Assembly (NCBI RefSeq): GCF_038595005.1
Contig: NZ_CP151997.1
Span: 1 to 64,000, forward strand
Direction of reading: 5' to 3'
Source of the DNA: Chryseomicrobium sp. FSL W7-1435
Lineage (GTDB): Bacteria; Bacillota; Bacilli; Bacillales_A; Planococcaceae
DNA length: 64,000 nucleotides
The translations under genes were made by a program, and so were the position numbers. This document shows, piece after piece, positions 19,909-28,736 of this stretch. Numbering within the stretch: position 1 is the first letter of the stretch; the number at the start of each line of letters is the position of its first letter. The notes beneath the pieces are model-generated. The model searched no databases and had not been told where the DNA came from. It saw only the letters and a list, made by a program, of their open reading frames with translations.

Positions 19909-20565
19909 TTAGTTGCCTCCTTCCTCAGAGTTCTTCTTAGTAGGAAGGACTTCTCCACGATAGATCCATACTTTAACGCCTAACTTACCATAAGTAGTGT
20001 CAGCTTCAGCGTGTGCGTAATCGATATCTGCACGAAGTGTATGAAGTGGAACAGTACCTTCGCTGTAATGTTCAGCACGTGCGATGTCAGCTCCACCAAG
20101 ACGACCAGAAACTTGTGTTTTGATCCCTTTAGCGCCAGAACGCATTGTGCGTTGAATAGCTTGTTTTTGTGCACGACGGAAAGATACACGGCCTTCAAGT
20201 TGGCGTGCAATTCCTTCAGCTACTAATTTCGCATCCAGATCCGCGCGTTTGATTTCAACGATGTTGATGTGTACACGCTTGCCAGTTAGGTCGTTTAAAG
20301 ATTTACGTACAGCTTCAACTTCTGTACCACCTTTACCGATTACCATACCTGGTTTCGCAGTGTGAATTGTGATGTTCACACGTTTTGCAGCACGCTCGAT
20401 TTCTACTTTAGAAACAGACGCGTCTTTTAGACGTGTGTCGATGAATTGACGAATTTTTAAATCTTCGTGTAAGAGTGTAGCGTAATCTTTTTCAGCGAAC
20501 CATTTTGATTCCCAGTCGCGAATAATACCTACGCGTAACCCTATTGGATGTACTTTTTGACCCAC
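19909..20565 (-). CDS. rpsC: 30S ribosomal protein S3
   Basis: S3, 218 residues. It has an N-terminal KH domain ([14 protein letters not shown]) and the C-terminal domain lining the mRNA entry tunnel. ATG preceded by GGAGGG; 3 nt after rplV. Confidence 0.98.
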   Translation of the reverse strand: MGQKVHPIGLRVGIIRDWESKWFAEKDYATLLHEDLKIRQFIDTRLKDASVSKVEIERAAKRVNITIHTAKPGMVIGKGGTEVEAVRKSLNDLTGKRVHINIVEIKRADLDAKLVAEGIARQLEGRVSFRRAQKQAIQRTMRSGAKGIKTQVSGRLGGADIARAEHYSEGTVPLHTLRADIDYAHAEADTTYGKLGVKVWIYRGEVLPTKKNSEEGGN

Positions 20566-20568
20566 GAA

Positions 20569-20913
20569 TTATCCCTCCTTCTTCTCAGATACCACTAAAG
20601 TGATGTGGCTAGTACGTTTGTTAATCGCACTCGCACGACCTTGTGCACGTGGACGGAAACGTTTTAATGTTGGACCTTCATCAACGAAGACCTCAGATAC
20701 TACTAAGCTGTTAATGTCTAAATCATAGTTATGCTCTGCGTTAGCGATAGCTGATTTCAAAAGCTTTTCAACAACCGGTGAAGCAGAACGTGGTGTGTGG
20801 TTTAAAATTGCTACAGCTTCGCCAACTTGCTTGCCTCGGATCAAATCAACGACTAATCGTACTTTACGAGGAGCAATGCGCACTGTTCTAGCAACTGCTT
20901 TAGCTTGTGCCAT
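20569..20913 (-). CDS. rplV: 50S ribosomal protein L22
   Basis: L22, 114 residues, with [21 protein letters not shown] and the tunnel-reaching hairpin near residues 80-95 ([13 protein letters not shown]), the region where macrolide resistance changes arise in the family. Confidence 0.98.
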   Translation of the reverse strand: MAQAKAVARTVRIAPRKVRLVVDLIRGKQVGEAVAILNHTPRSASPVVEKLLKSAIANAEHNYDLDINSLVVSEVFVDEGPTLKRFRPRAQGRASAINKRTSHITLVVSEKKEG

Positions 20914-20933
20914 GTGGTGTTACCTCCTCTCAA

Positions 20934-21212
20934 TTAGCGTCTTGTTTTCTTATCGTCAGCACCGTGACCTTTATAAGCACGTGTTGGTGCGAACTCGCCT
21001 AATTTATGTCCAACCATATCTTCAGTAACGTATACAGGTACGTGTTTACGACCATCGTAGACTGCAATCGTTAAACCGATAAATGTTGGGAAAATTGTAG
21101 AGCGACGAGACCAAGTTTTGATGACAGACTTTTTCTCATTGTCCTTTTGAGCTTCCACTTTTTTCATTAAGTGATCGTCTACAAAAGGTCCTTTTTTCAA
21201 GCTACGACCCAT
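20934..21212 (-). CDS. rpsS: 30S ribosomal protein S19
   Basis: S19, 92 residues, starting [19 protein letters not shown], with [18 protein letters not shown]. It forms a head complex with S13. 20 nt before rplV. Confidence 0.98.
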   Translation of the reverse strand: MGRSLKKGPFVDDHLMKKVEAQKDNEKKSVIKTWSRRSTIFPTFIGLTIAVYDGRKHVPVYVTEDMVGHKLGEFAPTRAYKGHGADDKKTRR

Positions 21213-21269
21213 TTTGGAACCTCCCTTAGTGATTCCACTACGGTTCCTACGAACCGCAGTTTAACCACA

Positions 21270-22100
21270 TTATTTTTTACGACGACGAATGATCATTTTG
21301 TCGGATTTGTTTTTCTTCTTACGTGTCTTCGCTCCTAGAGTTGGTTTACCCCATGGAGACATTGGAGACTTACGTCCGATTGGTGTACGACCTTCACCAC
21401 CACCGTGTGGGTGATCGTTCGGGTTCATTACAGATCCACGTACAGTTGGGCGTTTACCTAACCAACGATTACGACCCGCTTTACCGATGTTTACTAGTTC
21501 GTGTTGTTCGTTTCCTACTTCACCGATAGTTGCACGGCAAACACCTAGGATAAGGCGAACTTCACCAGATTGAAGACGTACGATAACGTACTTACCTTCA
21601 CGACCTAAAACTTGTGCAGATGTACCAGCAGAACGTACTAGCTGTCCACCTTTACCAGGTTTCATTTCTATGTTGTGGATAGTAGAACCCATTGGGATGT
21701 TTTCAAGTGGTAATGCGTTACCAACTTTAATATCCGATTCTGGTCCAGATACGATTTCCATACCTACTACTAATCCTTTTGGTGCTAAGATGTAACGCTT
21801 TTCTCCATCAACATAGTTGATTAATGCGATATTCGCAGAGCGGTTTGGATCATACTCGATTGTAGCAACGCGGCCTGGAATGCCATCTTTGTTGCGTTTG
21901 AAATCGATGATACGGTATTGACGTTTGTGACCGCCACCGTGATGACGAACAGTAATTTTACCTTGGTTGTTACGGCCGCCTTTACGCTTCACAGGTGCAA
22001 GCAATGATTTCTCAGGCTTGTTTGTTGTGATTTCAGCATAATCAAGACTAGTCATGTTACGACGTCCGTTTGTGGTCGGTTTATACTTTCTAATCGCCAT
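21270..22100 (-). CDS. rplB: 50S ribosomal protein L2
   Basis: L2, 276 residues, with the conserved C-terminal [20 protein letters not shown] and the GGGHKRQYR segment. It is essential for subunit association and peptidyl-transferase centre structure. Confidence 0.98.
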   Translation of the reverse strand: MAIRKYKPTTNGRRNMTSLDYAEITTNKPEKSLLAPVKRKGGRNNQGKITVRHHGGGHKRQYRIIDFKRNKDGIPGRVATIEYDPNRSANIALINYVDGEKRYILAPKGLVVGMEIVSGPESDIKVGNALPLENIPMGSTIHNIEMKPGKGGQLVRSAGTSAQVLGREGKYVIVRLQSGEVRLILGVCRATIGEVGNEQHELVNIGKAGRNRWLGKRPTVRGSVMNPNDHPHGGGEGRTPIGRKSPMSPWGKPTLGAKTRKKKNKSDKMIIRRRKK

Positions 22101-22138
22101 TTTTTTCCCTCCTTCTTGGTATTAACTCTTTTATAAGA

Positions 22139-22423
22139 TTAGATCTCGAATAATTCGATTTCTTTGCTGTCTGCAGTCAATGTTACGATTGCTTTACGAC
22201 GTTTGTTTGTGAATCCGCCGAAACGGCCAACGCGCTTGAATTTACCTTTGTAGTTCATGATGTTTACTTTCGCAACTTCAACGCCAAAGATTTCTTCAAT
22301 AGCACTTTTCACATGAGTTTTAGTAGCGCGAGTGTTCACTTCAAAAGTGTACTTTTTATCGCCCATTAGTTCAGAAGAACGCTCGGTAATGACCGGACGT
22401 TTAATAATATCACGTGCTTCCAT
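22139..22423 (-). CDS. rplW: 50S ribosomal protein L23
   Basis: L23, 94 residues, starting [19 protein letters not shown]. It is the docking site for trigger factor and SRP at the tunnel exit. Its ATG overlaps the rplD stop (TAATG). Confidence 0.98.
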   Translation of the reverse strand: MEARDIIKRPVITERSSELMGDKKYTFEVNTRATKTHVKSAIEEIFGVEVAKVNIMNYKGKFKRVGRFGGFTNKRRKAIVTLTADSKEIELFEI

Positions 22424-23046
22424 TATCCAAGCACCTCCTCCACTTTTTCTACAGCTGCTTTTGTCATAATTAACTGATCGTGACCAACTAGGTCAAGAAC
22501 GTTAATTCCTGAAGCAGAAACAACTGTGATGCCTGCGATGTTACGTGCAGATAATGCAACGTTTTCATCTAGGTCAGCTGTAACAACAAGAGCTTTTTTC
22601 GCGATTGAAAGATCTTTCAATACTTGAATGAAGTCTTTTGTTTTTGGTGCATCGAATGTCAATGCATCCACAACCACTAAGCTTTCTTCGCGTACTTTAG
22701 AAGATAGCGCTGAAAGAAGAGCTAAGCGACGAACTTTTTTCGGTAACTTGTAGCTGTAGCTACGTGGAACTGGACCGAATACGATACCACCACCACGCCA
22801 TTGTGGAGAACGGATAGAACCTTGACGAGCACGGCCTGTTCCTTTTTGACGCCATGGCTTACGTCCACCACCAGCTACCTCAGAGCGACCTTTCACTTTG
22901 TGGTTACCTTGGCGTAGAGAAGCACGTTGTGCAATGATAGCTTCAAAAAGTACCGCTTCGTTTGGTTCGATTCCGAACACGCTATCGTTTAACTCGATCT
23001 CGCCAACTTCAGAACCTGTTAGGTTTAAAACTTTAACTTTTGCCAT
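22423..23046 (-). CDS. rplD: 50S ribosomal protein L4
   Basis: L4, 207 residues, with the tunnel-wall loop [21 protein letters not shown]. In some bacteria L4 regulates its own operon; no such leader could be verified here. Overlaps rplW by one base. Confidence 0.98.
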   Translation of the reverse strand: MAKVKVLNLTGSEVGEIELNDSVFGIEPNEAVLFEAIIAQRASLRQGNHKVKGRSEVAGGGRKPWRQKGTGRARQGSIRSPQWRGGGIVFGPVPRSYSYKLPKKVRRLALLSALSSKVREESLVVVDALTFDAPKTKDFIQVLKDLSIAKKALVVTADLDENVALSARNIAGITVVSASGINVLDLVGHDQLIMTKAAVEKVEEVLG

Positions 23047-23071
23047 TCCTGTTTCCTCCTTTCTTTAAAGA

Positions 23072-23701
23072 TTATTTCGATTTAATAGCTGCTTTCACAA
23101 CTACTAATGATTTACGAGAACCAGGAACATTACCTTTTACCAATAGTAGGTTACGCTCAGCATCAATCTTAACCACTTCTAGGTTTTGGATTGTTACTGT
23201 TTGTCCACCCATTTGACCAGGTAATTTCTTTTGTTTGAATACACGGTTTGGAGCAACTGCACCCATTGAACCGGGACGACGGTGGTAACGAGAACCGTGA
23301 GACATTGGGCCGCGTGATTGTCCGTGGCGTTTAATAACACCTTGGAAACCTTTACCTTTTGCTACACCTGTTACATCGATTACATCGCCTTCAGCGAAAC
23401 TTTCTACATTGACTACTTGACCAATCTCGTAATCAGCAGTATTTAGTCCGCGGAATTCGCGGATGAAGCGCTTAGGAGCAGTGTCTGCTTTCGCTACATG
23501 TCCTTTAGCTGGTTTGTTAGAAAGCTTTTCACGCTTATCTTCAAAACCTAACTGAATTGATTCATAGCCGTCCGTGTCTACAGTTTTCTTTTGAAGTACT
23601 ACGTTTGGTGTAGCTTCGATAACTGTAACTGGGATAAGATCACCGTTCTCAGCAAATACTTGCGTCATACCGATTTTTCTACCTAAGATTCCTTTGGTCA
23701 T
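23072..23701 (-). CDS. rplC: 50S ribosomal protein L3
   Basis: L3, 209 residues, starting [16 protein letters not shown], with the central loop [21 protein letters not shown] that reaches the peptidyl-transferase centre. 43 nt after rpsJ. Confidence 0.98.
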   Translation of the reverse strand: MTKGILGRKIGMTQVFAENGDLIPVTVIEATPNVVLQKKTVDTDGYESIQLGFEDKREKLSNKPAKGHVAKADTAPKRFIREFRGLNTADYEIGQVVNVESFAEGDVIDVTGVAKGKGFQGVIKRHGQSRGPMSHGSRYHRRPGSMGAVAPNRVFKQKKLPGQMGGQTVTIQNLEVVKIDAERNLLLVKGNVPGSRKSLVVVKAAIKSK

Positions 23702-23744
23702 TCGTCACACCTCCTGTTAATTGTTTGTTTTTATTTTTTTACCA

Positions 23745-24176
<432 letters not shown>

Positions 24177-24181
24177 TCAAC

Positions 24182-24210
24182 ATTATAACTAAAAAAAAAA
24201 GAATCCGCAA
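24182..24210 (-). promoter_or_regulatory. S10 operon promoter
   Basis: -10 TATAAT (24182-24187) and -35 TTGCGG (24205-24210) with a 17-nt spacer on the minus strand. The -35 box lies inside the terminator stem of the upstream antiporter gene. It leaves a leader of about 120 nt before rpsJ. Confidence 0.7.
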
Positions 24211-24234
24211 GTGTTTTGGCGAATTCTTTTTTAG
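24190..24234. terminator. Bidirectional A/T-flanked terminator upstream of rpsJ
   Basis: A hairpin in which AAAAAAGAAT-CGC pairs with GCG-ATTCTTTTTT (24195-24208 with 24219-24232, one bulge) lies between the antiporter stop and the S10 promoter. A/T runs on both sides allow termination in either direction. Confidence 0.8.
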
Positions 24235-24249
24235 ATTCTTTTTATTCTT

Positions 24250-25560
24250 TTATAATACCATTGCTGCGATCCATCCGAAGAGAATTAACGGAATATTGTA
24301 ATGAATAAATGTAGGTACTGTAGTGTCCCAGATGTGATTGTGCTGCCCATCCGCATTCAAGCCTGATGTTGGCCCTAATGTTGAATCAGAAGCCGGTGAG
24401 CCTGCGTCTCCAAGCGCTCCTGCTGTCCCTATCAACGCAATGATTGCCAGTGGACTGAAGCCAACTTCCATTGCGAACGGTACGAACAGTGTAGCGATAA
24501 TTGGAATAGTCGCAAACGAAGATCCGATACCAAGCGTGACGACAAGACCTACAACTAGCATTAACAATGCCGCAAGTCCTCGGTTGTTCCCGATAAGGCT
24601 TGTCGTTCCTTCTACTAATGCTTCTACGTCACCTGTAGCTGCCATTACACTGGCGAAGCCATTTGCTGCAATCATAACAAACCCGATAAACGCCATCATC
24701 TGCATTCCTTCTATAAGAACGCGATCAGATTCTGACCAGCGAACGGCGCGAGTGACAAACAATACCGCAATACCAGCTAAGGCTCCCACAATCATGCTCT
24801 CTGTTTCAATTTGCGCTGCGAGTGCTGCCGCTAGAGCTAAGATAGTAAAGATAATCGTTTTAGTAGTAACTTCTACACGTTCTACTTCGAAGCTTGTCGT
24901 GTCTTGATAGCTTCTAGGCTTCCGGTACGTCACGAACACTGCAACTATCAAACCGACCACTAGACCTGCTGTTGGGATCAACATAGCAGTTGGAATATCT
25001 GAACGATCGATCGTCATTCCGGCTAACTCCATCTGAGTAGCAATAATCCCGTGGAAGATGTCTCCAAACCCATAAGGTAATAGAATGTATGGCGCCGTCA
25101 AACCGAATGTAAGAATCGATGCCACTAAGCGACGATCTAGATTGAACTTATTAAACAGTGGCAACAACGGTGGAATTAGTAATGGAATAAATGCAATATG
25201 AATCGGAATAATGTTCTGTGAGGCAATAGCCATTAAAAGAATCGCTGCTAGCAAGAACCATTTTACCGAGTTGGCATTCCCTGATTTGTTTTGTTTGGCT
25301 GAGTCGACTAGCTTATCCACCAACCAGAGTGGTAAACCTGTACGGGAGATAGCAACAGCGAAGCCTCCTAACAAGGCGTAGCTTAACGCAATCGTAGCTC
25401 CTCCACCAAGTCCATCTGTAATTGCGGTTAGGGTATCTTTTAACGACAGACCCGCTATCAATCCACCGGATAGGGCTCCTATAAGTAAAGCGACCACTAC
25501 ATTCACGCGCAGTAAACTCAGCACGAGCATGATAAGAACCGCTATAATAACTGCATTCAT
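24250..25560 (-). CDS. Na+/H+ antiporter family protein (YuiF/NhaC-like)
   Basis: Membrane transporter of 436 residues with about 11 hydrophobic segments. The C-terminal signature GDAGSPASDSTLGPTSG followed by a polar HNHIWDTTVPTF segment is typical of the YuiF group, annotated as Na+/H+ antiporters or amino-acid carriers; true substrate unknown. ATG follows AGAGGAA. It has its own promoter (25649-25677) and terminator. It sits between the str and S10 operons, a position without such a gene in B. subtilis. Confidence 0.8.
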   Translation of the reverse strand: MNAVIIAVLIMLVLSLLRVNVVVALLIGALSGGLIAGLSLKDTLTAITDGLGGGATIALSYALLGGFAVAISRTGLPLWLVDKLVDSAKQNKSGNANSVKWFLLAAILLMAIASQNIIPIHIAFIPLLIPPLLPLFNKFNLDRRLVASILTFGLTAPYILLPYGFGDIFHGIIATQMELAGMTIDRSDIPTAMLIPTAGLVVGLIVAVFVTYRKPRSYQDTTSFEVERVEVTTKTIIFTILALAAALAAQIETESMIVGALAGIAVLFVTRAVRWSESDRVLIEGMQMMAFIGFVMIAANGFASVMAATGDVEALVEGTTSLIGNNRGLAALLMLVVGLVVTLGIGSSFATIPIIATLFVPFAMEVGFSPLAIIALIGTAGALGDAGSPASDSTLGPTSGLNADGQHNHIWDTTVPTFIHYNIPLILFGWIAAMVL

Positions 25561-25648
25561 TGGAATTCCTCTTTTCTGCTTTGTTTCTTTCTTAGGTGTT
25601 AATACTTCAACCTGCTAAACAAGTAGAGTATTAAAGCGAACAAATGTT

Positions 25649-25677
25649 ATAATAGCACGGCCTTTTAGGGGTGTCAA
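25649..25677 (-). promoter_or_regulatory. Promoter of the antiporter gene
   Basis: -35 TTGACA (25672-25677) and -10 TATTAT (25649-25654), spacer 17 nt. The leader contains an inverted repeat (AATACT...AGTATT, about 25598-25633) that could be an operator or hairpin. Confidence 0.75.
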
Positions 25678-25768
25678 CAGGTGTATCTTGGGTCGAGTTT
25701 ATGTTCCATCTGACTGAACTCAGGGTCCGACAGAGATTTTGAGGTGCTAAGGAGCTGTTGCCGCGGAC

Positions 25769-25831
25769 GTTCTGGAACAAGTAAGCCGGTTTCTAGAACA
25801 AGTAGGGCATTTTCTACAACAAGTAAATTGA
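25769..25831 (+). repeat. Second 21-bp tandem repeat family (TTCTAGAACAAGTA type)
   Basis: Three consecutive 21-bp units (25769-25789, 25790-25810, 25811-25831) share TTCT(G/A)(G/C)AACAAGTA followed by a variable 6-7 bp. The core TTCTAGAA is palindromic. A fragment, AAACAAGTAG, recurs near 25616. The rest of 25680-25895 shows no gene. Confidence 0.8.
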
Positions 25832-25894
25832 TTAGCAGGCAAAGAATATGGAAATCTCCCGAAACAACTTTCCACTAAGCACATCTCTTCCCAA

Positions 25895-25919
25895 ACAAAA
25901 ACCGCCTGACGAAGGCGGC
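25895..25919 (-). terminator. ppk2 terminator
   Basis: Stem CCGCCT/AGGCGG (25902-25907 with 25913-25918), loop of 5 nt, followed by a U-run on the minus strand. It lies immediately after the kinase stop codon. Confidence 0.85.
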
Positions 25920-25924
25920 ATTGT

Positions 25925-26785
25925 TCATTCTTTTTCCAGCTTTTTAATCGCTTGTTTTAATTTTTTCAAGTCTTCCCCTTTAAACGTTGGGTACTGTGGA
26001 TCCAGTTTCTCCATCAATTGGATCATAACCTCCGTTACGAGGCGACGACTGTGCCACTCATCGTCCGCAGGGAGTACGTACCAAGGACAGTAGCTGGTCG
26101 ATGTATGATTCAACATCTCTTCAAATATTTTGTGGTACTCGTCCCAATATTCGCGTTCCTCTACATCTGCAAACGAAAACTCCCAATGCTTCTCTGGATT
26201 TGTCATACGCTCTAACAGGCGATCCTTTTGCTCATCCTTCGACATGTGAAAGAAGAATTTCACAATGTGGATGCCGTTTTCGTACAAATACTTCTCGTAG
26301 TCATTAATTTGGCGATAGCGCAGCTGCCATACTGAATTTTTATCCGCTTGGGGAGGAATATCTCCAGGCTGCAATAGGGCGTGAATACGTGGCGCAATTA
26401 CTTCTTCGTAATGCGAGCGATTCAGTATGCCAATCTCCCCTCTACTCGGAAGACCTTCTTGAATTCTCCAAAGGTAGTCATGCTTGCGTTCCTCATCTGT
26501 CGGCTTGCCCAGTGTAGTAGTCTTCAAACCTTGTGCACTTAAGTTTGAAAAGATATAACTGATGGCTTCGTCCTTCCCTGCAGCATCCATCGCTTGCAGA
26601 ACGACTAAAATACCATTCTTTTCTTCTGCATGAAGTTTGTGATGCAGATTTTTCATTTGTTTTACTAAATCCGGAATGATTTCATCGCGAATTTGATCAT
26701 TGTCTTTTTTCTTATCTTCTGTTGTCGGGTAATCTTTCAGTTTTATGTCAGTCGTGCTAGGCACTTTATAATTCGTGATTTTCAT
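25925..26785 (-). CDS. PPK2 family polyphosphate kinase
   Basis: Polyphosphate:nucleotide phosphotransferase, 286 residues, single PPK2 domain. The modified Walker A AMDAAGKD is near residue 67 and the family Walker B/lid region contains LNRSHYEEV (about 122). The enzyme transfers phosphate between polyphosphate and nucleoside mono- or diphosphates; which class is not certain. ATG has a GGAGG site. It is monocistronic, with a terminator, between the antiporter gene and the repeat region; absent from this place in B. subtilis. Confidence 0.92.
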   Translation of the reverse strand: MKITNYKVPSTTDIKLKDYPTTEDKKKDNDQIRDEIIPDLVKQMKNLHHKLHAEEKNGILVVLQAMDAAGKDEAISYIFSNLSAQGLKTTTLGKPTDEERKHDYLWRIQEGLPSRGEIGILNRSHYEEVIAPRIHALLQPGDIPPQADKNSVWQLRYRQINDYEKYLYENGIHIVKFFFHMSKDEQKDRLLERMTNPEKHWEFSFADVEEREYWDEYHKIFEEMLNHTSTSYCPWYVLPADDEWHSRRLVTEVMIQLMEKLDPQYPTFKGEDLKKLKQAIKKLEKE

Positions 26786-26874
26786 TAAATAGCCTCCAAA
26801 AGTTCATATACCAGAATATACCCGTGCTTGAAATAGCACAAACCTATTACGAAAAGGGCATTTGATACTTAAGG

Positions 26875-27056
26875 ACTTTCTAGGAAGGGATTGGGTAATT
26901 GAGGTTTTGGATGGTGGGGGTGAATTAGTTTCCATAATTTGAGGAATGTAAGAGTGGTGGCGCGTAACGTCAGAATGGGCGTCGCTAATGTCATAATGAA
27001 TCGACTTAATGTCAGAGTGTGCCAAGTTAATGTTGGAATGGATTTCGACTTTCAAC
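26875..27056 (-). repeat. 21-bp-period intergenic repeat array, copy C
   Basis: In minus orientation, units of exactly 21 bp occupy 27015-27035, 26994-27014, 26973-26993 and 26952-26972, then run into the end motif ATTATGGAAACTAATTCA (26921-26938) and a tail matching copy B (CCCTTCCTAGAAAGTCCTTA, 26871-26890 region). It lies upstream of ppk2. Confidence 0.85.
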
Positions 27057-27134
27057 AAAATCGAGTTGCGAACGCCTGATTTAAATTATTCGGGTTCCAG
27101 ACGTTAATTTGAAGAGGGTTTCGACTCTGAATAC

Positions 27135-27254
27135 AATCAAGTTACGCCTCCTAGAAACACGCGCCAAATGCCATCGCAACCAAGGAGGCCAAAAGCGCCC
27201 CCTTGGTCACGCTGTCATTTACCGGAGTTTCTGGGCAGTCGGCTCCACATCTAA
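27135..27254. repeat. Long imperfect palindrome, copy P1
   Basis: An 80-nt imperfect hairpin between AGAAAC (27153-27158) and GTTTCT (27227-27232), with paired AAATG/CATTT and ACCAAGG/CCTTGGT arms. It is flanked by TTACGCCTCCT (27142-27152) and GTCGGCTCCACATCTAA (27238-27254), both shared with copy P3 near radA. Confidence 0.8.
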
Positions 27255-27270
27255 ATGAAATCAGGTTCCA

Positions 27271-27367
27271 GGCGTTAGAAATACATTCGAAAATCAGTCG
27301 CACCCCATGAGACAAAGGACGTCTCACGGTGCACGCCTGATTCCCGAAGCATTTCTGGACGAACGCC
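27271..27367. repeat. Long imperfect palindrome, copy P2
   Basis: A hairpin with arms GGCGTT/AACGCC (27271-27276, 27362-27367), AGAAAT/ATTTCT (27277-27282, 27351-27356), TTCG/CGAA, AATCAG/CTGATT, GCACC/GGTGC and GAGAC/GTCTC. Same outer AGAAAT motif as P1 and P3, with different inner bases that still pair. It lies between P1 and the tuf terminator. Confidence 0.8.
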
Positions 27368-27381
27368 TTCCACACCTAAAA

Positions 27382-27414
27382 TAAAAAAACCCTTCCCAGC
27401 GTCCCGGGAAGGGT
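27382..27414 (-). terminator. Terminator of the str operon (after tuf)
   Basis: A perfect 8-bp GC-rich stem (CCCTTCCC and GGGAAGGG, about 27391-27398 with 27407-27414) followed by seven U residues on the minus strand, 21 nt after the tuf stop. Confidence 0.88.
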
Positions 27415-27435
27415 CAAGATCAGCAAAAGCTGAAA

Positions 27436-28623
27436 TTATTTAGTGATAGTAGCAACTACGCCAGCACCAACAGTACGTCCACCCTCACGGATAGAGAACT
27501 TAGTACCTTCTTCAAGCGCGATTGGAGCGATTAGAGCAACAGTCATTTCGATGTTGTCTCCAGGCATAACCATTTCAACGCCTTCAGGTAAGTTACATAC
27601 GCCAGTTACGTCAGTTGTACGGAAGTAGAACTGTGGGCGGTAGTTTGAGAAGAATGGAGTGTGACGTCCACCCTCTTCTTTTGATAATACATAAACTTCA
27701 GCTTTGAACTCAGTGTGTGGAGTGATAGTACCTGGTTTAGCTAGTACTTGTCCACGTTGGATATCTTCACGAGAAACCCCACGAAGAAGTGCACCGATGT
27801 TGTCGCCAGCTTCTGCATAATCAAGAAGTTTACGGAACATTTCTACACCAGTTACAGTAGTAGATTTTGGCTCTTCAACGATACCGATGATGTCTACAAC
27901 GTCTCCAACTTTAACTTGTCCACGCTCAACACGGCCAGTAGCAACTGTACCACGACCAGTGATTGAGAATACGTCCTCAACTGGCATCATGAAAGGCTTG
28001 TCAGTTTGACGTTCTGGAGTTGGGATGTAAGAATCAACAGCGTCCATTAATTCAACGATTTTGTCTTCCCAATCAGCTTCGCCTTCTAGAGCTTTAAGAG
28101 CTGAACCTTTGATAACTGGAATGTCATCGCCAGGGAAGTCATATTCAGTTAATAGGTCACGAATTTCCATTTCTACTAATTCAAGTAGCTCTTCGTCGTC
28201 AACCATATCACATTTGTTCATGAATACTACTAGGTAAGGAACACCAACTTGACGTGAAAGAAGGATGTGCTCACGAGTTTGTGGCATTGGGCCATCAGCA
28301 GCAGATACTACTAGGATTCCGCCGTCCATTTGTGCAGCACCAGTGATCATGTTTTTAACGTAATCGGCATGTCCTGGGCAGTCAACGTGTGCATAGTGAC
28401 GAGATGCAGTTTCATACTCAACGTGAGAAGTGTTGATTGTGATTCCGCGCTCTTTTTCTTCAGGAGCGTTATCGATTTGTGCATAGCTCATTGCAGTACC
28501 ACCTGAACGTTTTGCAAGAACAGTAGCAATTGCAGCTGTTAAAGTTGTTTTACCGTGGTCAACGTGACCGATTGTACCGATATTAGCATGTGTCTTGGAA
28601 CGATCGAATTTTTCTTTAGCCAT
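27436..28623 (-). CDS. tuf: Elongation factor Tu
   Basis: EF-Tu, 395 residues, with G1 [10 protein letters not shown]3 DCPGHAD, G4 NKCD and two C-terminal beta barrels. It delivers aminoacyl-tRNA to the ribosome. Last gene of the str operon, with an additional promoter directly upstream. Confidence 0.99.
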   Translation of the reverse strand: MAKEKFDRSKTHANIGTIGHVDHGKTTLTAAIATVLAKRSGGTAMSYAQIDNAPEEKERGITINTSHVEYETASRHYAHVDCPGHADYVKNMITGAAQMDGGILVVSAADGPMPQTREHILLSRQVGVPYLVVFMNKCDMVDDEELLELVEMEIRDLLTEYDFPGDDIPVIKGSALKALEGEADWEDKIVELMDAVDSYIPTPERQTDKPFMMPVEDVFSITGRGTVATGRVERGQVKVGDVVDIIGIVEEPKSTTVTGVEMFRKLLDYAEAGDNIGALLRGVSREDIQRGQVLAKPGTITPHTEFKAEVYVLSKEEGGRHTPFFSNYRPQFYFRTTDVTGVCNLPEGVEMVMPGDNIEMTVALIAPIALEEGTKFSIREGGRTVGAGVVATITK

Positions 28624-28707
28624 TAGAGTAAATCCTCCTCAGTAATTGTTTGATTTATGATAAAAGCAGAAGGGGCAAGCCCCTACGCTTTCATACACTA
28701 CAAGATA

Positions 28708-28736
28708 GTTATACTTGAAACGAAGGTGAATTTCAA
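28708..28736 (-). promoter_or_regulatory. Internal tuf promoter
   Basis: -35 TTGAAA (28731-28736) touching the fusA stop and -10 TATAAC (28708-28713), spacer 17 nt. A perfect GGGGC/GCCCC palindrome (about 28672-28684) lies in the leader. Confidence 0.65.

Noticed and set aside
26804..27058. Small protein with HSD(I/V) heptads encoded by array C
   Set aside because: The reading frame is a consequence of the 21-bp period; copy B has no start codon and no copy has a convincing ribosome-binding site.
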